Shown here in pieces: positions 26,470 through 33,750 of a DNA stretch of 64,000 bases. The DNA is from Ectopseudomonas mendocina. GTDB taxonomy: Bacteria; Pseudomonadota; Gammaproteobacteria; Pseudomonadales; Pseudomonadaceae. The position numbers and the translations under genes were made by a program. Each line of letters begins with the position of its first letter. Position 1 is the first letter of the stretch. The notes under the pieces are model-generated. The model saw nothing but the letters and a program-made list of their open reading frames with translations, had not been told where the DNA came from and did no database searches. The DNA lies in assembly GCF_016008875.1 (NCBI RefSeq), contig NZ_JADTQG010000016.1:1-64000 (forward strand). The letters are read 5' to 3'.

Positions 26470-26769
26470 ATGTACCAATTCTGGAAAAACCGTCTGGCGC
26501 CCGTCGCGCTGGGCGTAGCGCTGATCACCCTGGCGGGCTGCGATGCCGCCGAGCAGTCCGCGCAGAAACTCGCCGAAGAGGCGAAGAAGGAAGCGCAGGC
26601 GCTGATCGAGGAGTCGGTCGGTGAGGTGGTGGACGAGGTCAACCGCCAGGTGGATTCTCTGCAGGAGTCCACCAATCGCGCCCTCGGCAAATCCGAGCAG
26701 GAGCGTGACGAGGGCGCCGAGGCCCGGCAGGAGCAGGAAGACGAGCCGGTAGAGGGCGTCGAAACCTGA
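26470..26769 (+). CDS. Small acidic lipoprotein
   Basis: The 99-residue protein has a lipoprotein signal peptide ending in the lipobox LAGC (cysteine near residue 24). A short, charged helical domain rich in E, A, Q and K with coiled-coil character follows. The +2 residue after the cysteine is aspartate, which favours retention in the inner membrane in enterics; the rule is less certain in Pseudomonas. It lies 60 bases after the TerC gene and may share its transcript. Function unknown. Confidence 0.75.
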   Translation: MYQFWKNRLAPVALGVALITLAGCDAAEQSAQKLAEEAKKEAQALIEESVGEVVDEVNRQVDSLQESTNRALGKSEQERDEGAEARQEQEDEPVEGVET

Positions 26770-26772
26770 GGC

Positions 26773-27213
26773 CTATGTTGGGCGGCGGAGAAGCCTGTCC
26801 AGCAGTCTGGCTACGATCAGCCCAGGCAGGACCGCCAGGCCGAGCAAGGTGAGCTGGTTTAGCAGCAATTCACGGAAGATTTCCGTCGCGCTCCAGGTGT
26901 TGCCGTAGGAACTGGCAAACAGGTTCACGGCGCAGTATGCGGCGAGGCTGGCGCACAAGCTGTAGCCGAGCAACAAGGGCAGGGCTCTGCCTCTTCGTAG
27001 CAGGCCGCTGGCGGCCAGCAGCAGAAATGCGATCAGGCCAGGAAGGCTGGCGAGCACAAGTTCGATTGCGGGGTTGCTGCCCGGCTCCAGCAGGGATGGC
27101 CACTCCAGCCCCGGGCTGTCGTGGCGCAGTTTGTGGGTCAGCAGGGCGATGAACAGGCCGGTGCTGGGAATCAGGCACAAGCCCTGAACGAGGCGAATCA
27201 GGCTGGAAAGCAT
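26773..27213 (-). CDS. Predicted membrane protein
   Basis: The protein has 146 residues from the ATG at 27213, with four hydrophobic helices (about residues 5-24, 50-70, 79-97 and 118-138). No family was recognised. A longer version starting at 27267 would add 18 polar residues before the first helix and run into the next gene, so the inner ATG is preferred. It converges with the lipoprotein gene and trails the minus-strand small-protein cluster. Confidence 0.6.
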   Translation of the reverse strand: MLSSLIRLVQGLCLIPSTGLFIALLTHKLRHDSPGLEWPSLLEPGSNPAIELVLASLPGLIAFLLLAASGLLRRGRALPLLLGYSLCASLAAYCAVNLFASSYGNTWSATEIFRELLLNQLTLLGLAVLPGLIVARLLDRLLRRPT

Positions 27214-27232
27214 GGCGTGGGAGGCGCGGTGG

Positions 27233-27481
27233 TCAGGTCTGCAGATGAGCGTCCAAGGATACAGCAACGAACAGCGGTTCGCTGCTTATCACGCGCAGCC
27301 CCTCGGGGCCGCTTTCCAGTAGGCGGCGTTCGTGGTGTGCGATCTGCAGTTCGAGGTCGTAGCCTGTGCTGCCCAAGTCGCTGGCGAGAGACGCGATGGC
27401 CGCCTGGGCGTGGGGAACATCGGACTGGAAATACCCCAGCAACTGCTCGTTGCGGCTGATGACGAGGCGGAAGGTTGGCAT
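27233..27481 (-). CDS. Small conserved hypothetical protein
   Basis: The 82-residue protein starts at ATG 27481 behind an AGGAG ribosome site. It begins MPTFRLVISRNEQLLGYFQ and shows alternating hydrophobic residues suggesting a small alpha/beta domain. No cysteines or membrane helices. No family recognised. It lies 49 bases downstream of rof in the same direction and is probably the last gene of the thioredoxin-like operon. Confidence 0.65.
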   Translation of the reverse strand: MPTFRLVISRNEQLLGYFQSDVPHAQAAIASLASDLGSTGYDLELQIAHHERRLLESGPEGLRVISSEPLFVAVSLDAHLQT

Positions 27482-27530
27482 GCTGGTTCTCCTGGGTGAC
27501 ATTGCAGTTGGGCCGGGGCGGGCGTAGATA

Positions 27531-27809
27531 TCACAAGGCGCAGTGGCTGCCAGCCAACTCGACGCGGCCAAAGCTGGCGCCGGCATTGAGCGGGGTGATG
27601 GCCAGCAACTGGTCCAGGCGCAGCTCCTGCTGGCCCGCGTCGCCATGCACCAGCAGAAACTCCTCCTTGCTGGCGGCCGTGCGCGTGGTCAGTGCCCTGG
27701 CCTCGAAGCTGAGGCCATCGAGCCGTTCGATGCGCAGGCGGTAGCCGTGCATGCAGGCGATTTCCAGGTAATCGTGCAAATCGCAGTTCAGGGGGCGATA
27801 GGTGTTCAT
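27531..27809 (-). CDS. rof: Rho-binding antiterminator (Rof/YaeO family)
   Basis: The 92-residue protein matches Rof: an N-terminal YRPLNCDLHDYLEIACMHG block corresponds to the YxPINCDxYDxLExAC signature. This is followed by a small Sm-like barrel (RLRIERLDGLSFEARALTT) and an ELRLDQLLAITP segment. In E. coli Rof binds the Rho hexamer and blocks its RNA contacts, reducing termination. It lies nine bases after the DUF2024 gene, so it is co-transcribed with it and with the thioredoxin-like gene. Why an anti-Rho protein belongs in this cluster is not evident. Confidence 0.82.
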   Translation of the reverse strand: MNTYRPLNCDLHDYLEIACMHGYRLRIERLDGLSFEARALTTRTAASKEEFLLVHGDAGQQELRLDQLLAITPLNAGASFGRVELAGSHCAL

Positions 27810-27818
27810 GGATGTCTC

Positions 27819-28073
27819 CTAGCAACCTTGCAGGGGAATGATGAAGTAGCCCTTGCTGCTGATGGCCGCCGCGATCTCCGGGTGAGCCGGCTGGCTGTGG
27901 CAGAACTGGCAACGGCTCTGTTCGATGGCGTCTTCCTGCAGGCCACGCTCGGCCATCCAGTCCCTGGCGAACTGGTTGGCGCGCGCCTGATCGTTGCCTT
28001 CGATCAACACATCGAAGTGCAGATAGCGGCCGTCGCGCGTACGTACGTGGGTATCGAAAACATTCACTTTCAT
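27819..28073 (-). CDS. DUF2024 family protein
   Basis: The 84-residue protein begins MKVNVFDTHVRTRDGRYLHFD, the typical opening of DUF2024. It carries a CQFCH motif near residue 55, with a further cysteine as the last residue. The pair could bind metal or be redox-active. No biochemical role is established for the family. It sits between the thioredoxin-like gene and rof in a minus-strand operon. Confidence 0.82.
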   Translation of the reverse strand: MKVNVFDTHVRTRDGRYLHFDVLIEGNDQARANQFARDWMAERGLQEDAIEQSRCQFCHSQPAHPEIAAAISSKGYFIIPLQGC

Positions 28074-28128
28074 GATTCTCTCCTCGGCGGTCAGCGAGAC
28101 GCCGAGCGGCGTCTCGCATGTTCTGCAC

Positions 28129-28359
28129 TTACTTCAGGTCGTCGATCGAGGCGCCGAAGTTCAGGTGCAGCACCTGACCGTCGACCACCAGTGCGGGCAC
28201 CGACTTGACCCCGGCCTGTTCGGCTTCCGCGACGCGTGTTGCCTGGTCGCCGAGGTGAACGATCTCCACCTTGACCTCCGGAGCCAGCAGATTCAGCAGG
28301 GTTTGTTCGGCCGATACGCAAACGGGGCAACCGGCGTGATAGAAGCGTGCTTGAGTCAT
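28129..28359 (-). CDS. Thioredoxin-like small redox protein
   Basis: The 76-residue minimal thioredoxin fold has the active site CPVC near residue 11 and the cis-proline block SVPALVVDG near 54. The ATG at 28359 follows AGGAG at seven bases. Its size and sequence resemble glutaredoxin-like or thioredoxin-like small redox proteins and not true thioredoxin (no WCGPC). It is the first gene of the cluster and diverges from the MarR regulator, with a palindrome immediately upstream. Confidence 0.8.
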   Translation of the reverse strand: MTQARFYHAGCPVCVSAEQTLLNLLAPEVKVEIVHLGDQATRVAEAEQAGVKSVPALVVDGQVLHLNFGASIDDLK

Positions 28360-28382
28360 GATCAATCTCCTGTTGAGTAATT

Positions 28383-28399
28383 AGTATCGATTCGATACT
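28383..28399. promoter_or_regulatory. Operator palindrome O1 in the divergent promoter
   Basis: AGTATCGA-T-TCGATACT is a perfect 17-base palindrome located 24 bases upstream of the thioredoxin-like gene start. A related 17-mer lies 55 bases away at 28438. Its position and size fit a MarR-family binding site. Confidence 0.7.
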
Positions 28400-28437
28400 G
28401 ATGTGAAGATTACGCGCAAATCATCCTTTGTCAATAT

Positions 28438-28454
28438 GGTATTTAGTCGATACT
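28438..28454. promoter_or_regulatory. Operator-like half-palindrome O2 upstream of the MarR gene
   Basis: GGTATTTAGTCGATACT matches O1 at 13 of 17 positions, with an intact right half TCGATACT. It lies 22 bases before the regulator ATG, so binding here would autoregulate the gene. Confidence 0.6.
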
Positions 28455-28475
28455 ATATTTCGACAGGAGTGATAA

Positions 28476-29042
28476 ATGACCGACACGACTCTCTTCGATC
28501 TACTTGAACGGCTATCCAGCCTGACCCGCATCTGGTTTCGCCAGCACCCGCTGCTGGCCGAGCTGCAGCCCATCCAGCTGAGTGCGCTGATGTACCTGGC
28601 GCGCTGCAACCGTTATTCGAATACGCCGCTGGGGGTGACCGATTACCTTGGCCTGACCAAGGGCACGGTGTCGCAGTCGCTCAAGGCGCTGGAGGGCAAG
28701 GGGTTGATCGTCAAGACGCAGGACGCACGCGACAAGCGCAGCGTGCACCTGGCGCTAACCGAGCCGGCCTGGGAACTGCTGCAGGCGCTGTTGCCGCCCG
28801 ATTTTCTGGCTGCCGGCGAGGCACGCCTGGGGGCGCGAGGCGAGCAGCTCAAAGCCCTGCTGACCGACCTTCTGCGCGAAATCCAGCGCGACAACGATGT
28901 GCCTGGCTTCGGCCTGTGCGGCAGCTGTCGTTTTCACCAACAGATCGATGGCGAATCGTTCTGCAGTCTGACCCAGGAACCGCTGGCGCCAGACGATGCC
29001 AAGCTGATCTGCCGTGAACATCAACCCCCGGAGGCCGCATGA
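28476..29042 (+). CDS. MarR-family regulator with four-cysteine C-terminal tail
   Basis: The 188-residue protein has a MarR winged helix: recognition region GVTDYLGLTKGTVSQSLKALEGKG (about residues 50-74) and wing DARDKRSVHLALT. Unlike ordinary MarR proteins of about 150 residues, it has an extension with cysteines spaced C-x2-C-x11-C-x14-C from about residue 148 (LCGSC...SFCSL...LICRE). This could hold an iron-sulphur cluster or zinc, suggesting a redox- or metal-responsive regulator. The ACAGGAG ribosome site is strong. It diverges from the thioredoxin-like/DUF2024/rof genes, and its stop overlaps the MOSC gene as ATGA. Confidence 0.85.
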   Translation: MTDTTLFDLLERLSSLTRIWFRQHPLLAELQPIQLSALMYLARCNRYSNTPLGVTDYLGLTKGTVSQSLKALEGKGLIVKTQDARDKRSVHLALTEPAWELLQALLPPDFLAAGEARLGARGEQLKALLTDLLREIQRDNDVPGFGLCGSCRFHQQIDGESFCSLTQEPLAPDDAKLICREHQPPEAA

Positions 29043-29741
29043 CCCGCCTGATTCTCGATGCATTGCTTACCGGGCGGGCGCAGCCGTTCACCCGACCCGG
29101 CTCGCGCAGCGGCATTGCCAAGACGCCACGCCAGGAGCCGCTGGCGGCGACCGCACTGGGGCTGGCTGGCGACGAGCAGGGCGACCTGCGGGTGCACGGC
29201 GGTGTGGAGAAGGCCATTCATCATTACCCGCGCGAACACTACGCCGCCTGGCTTAGCGAGCTTGGCGAACATCCTCTGCTGGCGCAGCCCGGCGCTTTCG
29301 GCGAGAACTTCAGTACCACGGGGTGGACCGAAGATGATGTTTGCCTGGGCGACTTCATAAGGGCCGGCAGCGCCTTGCTGCAGGTGTCCCAGGGGCGCAT
29401 GCCATGCTGGAAGCTGAGCGACCGCTTCGGCGTCGCCGATCTGGCGCTGCGCGTGCAGCAGTCCGGCCGCACCGGCTGGTACTACCGAGTTGTTGAGGAG
29501 GGCATGGTTCGGGTCGGCAGACCCTCTGCAGTTGCTGGAACGCACCCATGCCGATTGGCCGCTGAGTCGGCTTTCGGCAGTGTTGTTCGACAAGCGGGTG
29601 GAACCCGAGCTTTTGCGTGAATGCCTGGCTCTGCCACTGGTGCCGTCCTGGCGCAAAACCCTGGAGCGGCGTCTGCAGAAAGCCGAAGTCGAGGACTGGG
29701 CACCGCGGCTGGAGGGGCGGCCGACCATCGCGAATCCTTGA
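29039..29741 (+). pseudogene. MOSC-domain protein (YiiM-like), frameshifted
   Basis: The first frame (29039-29620) encodes the MOSC domain, with LRVHGGVEKAIHHYPREHY near residue 51 and QGRMPCWKLSDRF near 118. It then leaves homology at about residue 160. The correct continuation, DPLQLLERTHADWPLSRLSA, is in the next frame and ends at 29741. Removing one base, most simply the A at 29519 (GGCAGACC to GGCGACC), restores a 233-residue protein, the usual YiiM length. YiiM-type enzymes act on N-hydroxylated compounds using the molybdenum cofactor; the MOSC cysteine is within MPCWKL. Coupled to the MarR gene by an ATGA overlap. Either a real recent inactivation or a sequence error. Confidence 0.8.
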
Positions 29742-29758
29742 CGCATCACGCGCAAATG

Positions 29759-29787
29759 AAAAGGCGAAGCCACGGGCTTCGCCTTTT
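29759..29787. terminator. Bidirectional terminator between the MOSC gene and rhlB
   Basis: AAAAGGCGAAGCC and GGCTTCGCCTTTT pair around ACG, with A and T runs on both sides. It serves the convergent MOSC and rhlB genes. Confidence 0.9.
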
Positions 29788-29801
29788 TGCTTCCTGCCGG
29801 C

Positions 29802-31250
29802 TCAGTGCCTGCGTGGCACCGACTTGAGCAACTCGTCCGGTGGCATCTCGCACTGGATCTTGCGGCCGATCAACGCTTCGATCGGCGGCAGGGCGAAGGC
29901 GTCGTCCTCGCCGGCGAAGCTGATCGAGGTGCCGCTGGTGCCGGCGCGGCCGGTACGGCCAATGCGGTGCACGTAGTCGTCCGGGTCTTCCGGCAGGGTG
30001 AAGTTGATCACGTGGCTGATGCCGTCGACATGGATGCCGCGGCCGGCCACGTCGGTGGCCACCAGCACGCGGATATGCCCGGCGCGGAAGCCTTCGAGCA
30101 CCTTGATGCGCTTGTGCTGCGGCACGTCGCCGGACATCTGCGCGGCACTGACGCCGTCGCGGGTCAGGCGCTCTTCGATGCGGCGCACTTCGTCCTTGCG
30201 GTTGGCGAAGACCATCACCCGGTCCCAGGCGTTCTGCGTCACCAGGTTGTAGAGCAGCTTGTACTTGTCGCTGGAAGCGACGGCGTAGACGTGCTGCTCG
30301 ACGGTTTCGCTGGCGACGTTAGTGGGCTCGATCTCGACGATGGCCGGGTTGACCGTCCACTGCTTGGCCAGGTTCATCACGTCGTCGGTGAAGGTGGCGG
30401 AGAACAGCAGGGTCTGGCGGTCGCCCTTCATCGGCGTCTGGCGGATGATCTGGCGCACCTGTGGGATGAAGCCCATGTCGAGCATGCGGTCGGCTTCGTC
30501 GAGCACCATCACCTCGACCATGTCCAGGTGCACTTCACCGCGCTGGTTGAAGTCCAGCAGGCGGCCCGGGGTGGCCACGAGGATGTCGCAGAAACGCGAC
30601 TCCAGCTGCTTGAGCTGCTTGTCGAAGTCCATGCCGCCGACGAAGCTCATGACGTTGAGCTTGGTGTACTTGGTCAGCTCTGCGGCGTCCTTGGCGATCT
30701 GCACCACCAGTTCGCGGGTCGGCGCGATGATCAGCGCACGCGGCTCGCCCATGTAGCGCTCTTTCGGCGCCGGGGTCTGCAGCAACTGGGTGATGATCGA
30801 GATGAGGAAGGCGGCAGTCTTGCCGGTGCCGGTCTGGGCGCGGCCGATGGCGTCCTGGCCCTTGAGGGTGTAGCCCAATACGCCGGCCTGAATCGGTGTG
30901 CAGTAGGGGAAACCGAGGTCGTGGATGGCGTGCATCAGCTCGGGAGCGAGCTTGAAGTCATGGAAGCGCGTCTTGCCTTCGGCCGGCTCGACCACGAAAT
31001 CTTCCAGCTTCCAGGTGTCTACCGGCTTGGCTGGGCGCTCGCGGCGCGGCTTGTCGGCTTTCGGCGGGCGCGGCGGCTGTGGCGCCGGGCTGTCACCAGC
31101 CGGTTCGTCTGCGCTGCGGGCGGGCTTGTTCCTGCGCGGGCGCTTGTCGTCTGCGTCACGGCTCTGGGCGGGCGCTGCTACGGGTGACGGCGCTGGTTGC
31201 GGCTGCTCGTCTTCGGCCTTGCCGAACATTTTCTTGAGTGCTTTGAGCAC
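29802..31250 (-). CDS. rhlB: DEAD-box RNA helicase RhlB
   Basis: The 482-residue protein has a lysine, proline and arginine-rich N-terminal extension (about 1-85), then the DEAD-box core. Core motifs are the Q motif YCTPIQAGVLGYTL, motif I AQTGTGKTAAF, motif II LDEADRML, motif III SATF, and motif VI HRIGRTGRAG. RhlB unwinds RNA for the degradosome. The start at 31250 (MLKALKKMFGKAEDEQPQ) agrees with Pseudomonas RhlB. The basic tail of the enteric protein is absent; the long basic extension is N-terminal here. Confidence 0.92.
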   Translation of the reverse strand: MLKALKKMFGKAEDEQPQPAPSPVAAPAQSRDADDKRPRRNKPARSADEPAGDSPAPQPPRPPKADKPRRERPAKPVDTWKLEDFVVEPAEGKTRFHDFKLAPELMHAIHDLGFPYCTPIQAGVLGYTLKGQDAIGRAQTGTGKTAAFLISIITQLLQTPAPKERYMGEPRALIIAPTRELVVQIAKDAAELTKYTKLNVMSFVGGMDFDKQLKQLESRFCDILVATPGRLLDFNQRGEVHLDMVEVMVLDEADRMLDMGFIPQVRQIIRQTPMKGDRQTLLFSATFTDDVMNLAKQWTVNPAIVEIEPTNVASETVEQHVYAVASSDKYKLLYNLVTQNAWDRVMVFANRKDEVRRIEERLTRDGVSAAQMSGDVPQHKRIKVLEGFRAGHIRVLVATDVAGRGIHVDGISHVINFTLPEDPDDYVHRIGRTGRAGTSGTSISFAGEDDAFALPPIEALIGRKIQCEMPPDELLKSVPRRH

Positions 31251-31360
31251 GGGCTTCTCATCGACTGGTTAAGGAGTGAACGCCCGCCAGTGTAATGCAA
31301 GACGCGGGCGTGGCGAAGTGCTTCGCTCGCGTCTGTCAAGCGTACTGTGCGGTCAGTGCG

Positions 31361-32524
31361 TTATTTCTCTGGCAGGCTGGCCAGCAGCAGGCGCTGGACA
31401 TTGCCGCCCATGATCGCGGCGATGGCCGTGTCGTCGAAGCCGGCGCCTTGCAGGCCTTCGGTGATCTGCGCCAGGCCGGTGACATCGAACGGCGTGTGCA
31501 CGGTGCCGTTGAAGTCCGAGCCCAGGGCGACGTGCTCGACGCCGACCTTGTCCGCGGCGTAGCGGATGGCCTTGACGATGGCGGCGACCGAGGTGTCGCA
31601 CACCGCGGTGCTCCAGTAGCCGATACCGATCACCCCACCGGTGGCGGCGATGGCCTGCAGGTGCTTGTCGCTGAGGTTGCGTGTGCCGGCGCAGGTGCCC
31701 TCGACTCCGGTGTGCGAAACCAGTACCGGACGCTTGGCCATGGCCAGTACGCCATCGATCAGCGGCCGCGAAGCGTGGGCCAGGTCCACCAGCATGGATT
31801 TTTCTTCCAGGCGCGCGATGACCTGCCGGCCCAACGGGGTCAGTCCGCCTTTCTCCAGGCCGTGGGCGGAGCCACCGACCTCGTTGTCGAAGAAATGGGT
31901 CAGGCCGGCGATGCGAAATCCCGCGTCGTAAAGCGTATCGACGTTTTCGAGCTTGCCTTCGAGGGGTTGCAGGCCCTCGGTGGCGAGCAGGCCGGCGACG
32001 CGGCGCGGGTCCTTTTCCCAGGCTTCGACGAAGTTCGCCAGGTCCGCGCGGGTGCGGATCAGCACCAGACGACCGTCACTACCGGCGGCGGCGTCCAGGA
32101 GTTTCTGCGCCTGGTACAGCGCGCGTTGCAGCAGGCTGTTCCAGGTTTCCCGCGGCCAGCGCTGAGCCATGGCCAGCAGGGTGATGTTGTCGCTGTCGGC
32201 GCCGTTGCTCTCCATGTTCAGGCCGCGCGGAGTCTTGGTCACGGTGGAGAACACCTGCAGGCCGAGGCGGCCTTCGAGCATGCGCGGCAGGTCGGAATGG
32301 CCATAGTCGTAGCGCTTGAGCAGGTCGCGCTCCCAGAGCAGCGCATCGTCGTGCAGGTCGGCGACGAACAGGCCCTGGTGCAGCTTCTGCGCGCTGGCGC
32401 TGGCCGCATAGGGTGGCGGGTTGGCGACGCTGTTCATCTGCGCGTCGATCACTTGCGGCAGGCCGAGCACGGCGAGGGCGGAGAGGGGAATCAGCAGAAG
32501 CAGGGCGATCAGCAGTTTGCGCAT
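31361..32524 (-). CDS. Membrane dipeptidase (renal dipeptidase family M19)
   Basis: The protein has 387 residues from the ATG at 32524, beginning with a hydrophobic N-terminal signal or anchor (MRKLLIALLLLIPLSALAVL). Metal-binding signatures of family M19 are visible: DLHDDALLW near residue 52, the E of GLLATEGLQPLEG, the histidines of GLTHFFDNEVGG and of PVLVSHTGVEG, and the downstream HVALGSDFNGTV. The family hydrolyses dipeptides, including D-amino-acid-containing ones, outside the cytoplasm. An upstream start at 32542 adds only six residues. Confidence 0.9.
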   Translation of the reverse strand: MRKLLIALLLLIPLSALAVLGLPQVIDAQMNSVANPPPYAASASAQKLHQGLFVADLHDDALLWERDLLKRYDYGHSDLPRMLEGRLGLQVFSTVTKTPRGLNMESNGADSDNITLLAMAQRWPRETWNSLLQRALYQAQKLLDAAAGSDGRLVLIRTRADLANFVEAWEKDPRRVAGLLATEGLQPLEGKLENVDTLYDAGFRIAGLTHFFDNEVGGSAHGLEKGGLTPLGRQVIARLEEKSMLVDLAHASRPLIDGVLAMAKRPVLVSHTGVEGTCAGTRNLSDKHLQAIAATGGVIGIGYWSTAVCDTSVAAIVKAIRYAADKVGVEHVALGSDFNGTVHTPFDVTGLAQITEGLQGAGFDDTAIAAIMGGNVQRLLLASLPEK

Positions 32525-32622
32525 GAGAAGCCATCCGGGCATGTTGTTATGCTCGGCACTCTAGCAGGGAAGCGTAGCGTCCGGCGCGCTCGGGTACGCG
32601 TGCACAGCTATGTTGGCAACGC

Positions 32623-33561
32623 TCAGCCGCAGAGGCAGTTGCGACCCTGTTGCTTGGCCTGGTACAGCGCCGCATCGGCACGCGCGATCAGGCCCTGCAG
32701 GCTGTCCGGCTGCTGTATCTGCGCCAGGCCGATGGAGATGGTGACGCCGGGCAGCACGCCAACCGGCGAGTAGAACGAGGCGATCTGCTCCAGGCTGACT
32801 CGCAGGCGCTCGCCAATGCCGCGCGCGGCCTCGGCAGCGATCTCTGGTAAGAGGATGACGAACTCCTCGCCACCGAAACGTATCAGGCTGTCCTTGGGCC
32901 TGAGCTGGCTGCTCAGGGTATGCGCTACCAGGCACAGGGCGTAGTCGCCGGCCAGATGGCCGTGCTGGTCGTTGTAGGCCTTGAAGTGGTCGACATCGAG
33001 CATCAGCAGCGACATGGGTTCATCGTTGAAGGCGCAGCGGGTGCTCTCGCGCTCGAACACGTGCTCCAGCCAGCGTCGGTTGAAGCAGCCGGTCAGGGTG
33101 TCGACGTTGGCGTTCTGCTCGCTGTCGAGAATCTTCCGGTTGCCCTGACGCACGCGGTCGCAGAGCAGCTCCAGCAGGTTCTGCATCATCTGTGGGGATT
33201 GCTCGAACAGCGCCACCAGGGATTCGCGATGCAGGCGCAAGACGATGGAGGGGCGCTCGGCTACCACGTAGGCGGAGGGATGCTCGTTGTCGATGAAGCT
33301 GATTTCACCCGCGCAGTCGCCGACTTCGAGGGTGCTGACGGCCTGGTTGTCCAGTGAACCGAGGTAGACGCGCAACTGGCCTTCTATCAGCAGATAGAGG
33401 TGCTGGTTGCGGTTGAAAGGGGAAAGCAGCACTTCGCCTGCTTCCAACTCGCAGGCACGAAACTCCCGCAGCAACTGATCGAGGCTGCTGGTGGCGACAT
33501 TCTGAAAGAGTCGCAACTGCTGGACTTGCTGCAGGTCTGCCTGCCAGTGCGCCGGTTTCAT
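32623..33561 (-). CDS. Diguanylate cyclase with cNMP-binding-like sensor
   Basis: The protein has 312 residues from the ATG at 33561 (MKPAHWQADLQQVQQL). An N-terminal cyclic-nucleotide-binding fold (about 15-130) precedes a GGDEF domain (about 150-312). The active site is FGGEEF near residues 227-232, and the inhibitory I-site RPKD lies five residues before it, so it should make c-di-GMP with product inhibition. In the sensor, GEISF...EHPSAYV aligns with the phosphate-binding cassette, but the arginine that contacts cyclic-nucleotide phosphate appears replaced (PSA instead of RSA), so cAMP binding is doubtful. A longer frame begins at 33714 but lacks homology. Confidence 0.88.
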   Translation of the reverse strand: MKPAHWQADLQQVQQLRLFQNVATSSLDQLLREFRACELEAGEVLLSPFNRNQHLYLLIEGQLRVYLGSLDNQAVSTLEVGDCAGEISFIDNEHPSAYVVAERPSIVLRLHRESLVALFEQSPQMMQNLLELLCDRVRQGNRKILDSEQNANVDTLTGCFNRRWLEHVFERESTRCAFNDEPMSLLMLDVDHFKAYNDQHGHLAGDYALCLVAHTLSSQLRPKDSLIRFGGEEFVILLPEIAAEAARGIGERLRVSLEQIASFYSPVGVLPGVTISIGLAQIQQPDSLQGLIARADAALYQAKQQGRNCLCG

Positions 33562-33750
33562 CGCAATCTCGTCGGGCCTGGCCGGGGGAATAGGCCGTAG
33601 GGCTCCACCAACGCTCCCTGTCGTGTCTACGGATCGCTCGACATTATTCCGCCGCTGGAGGCCTGGCAATGCTTGTCCCAAGCCAGACCGACCAATGGCG
33701 GCACTAAAGTGCAAAGTTGTTAACTGGCGCGCGTCCTTGTGCGCTTTGGA

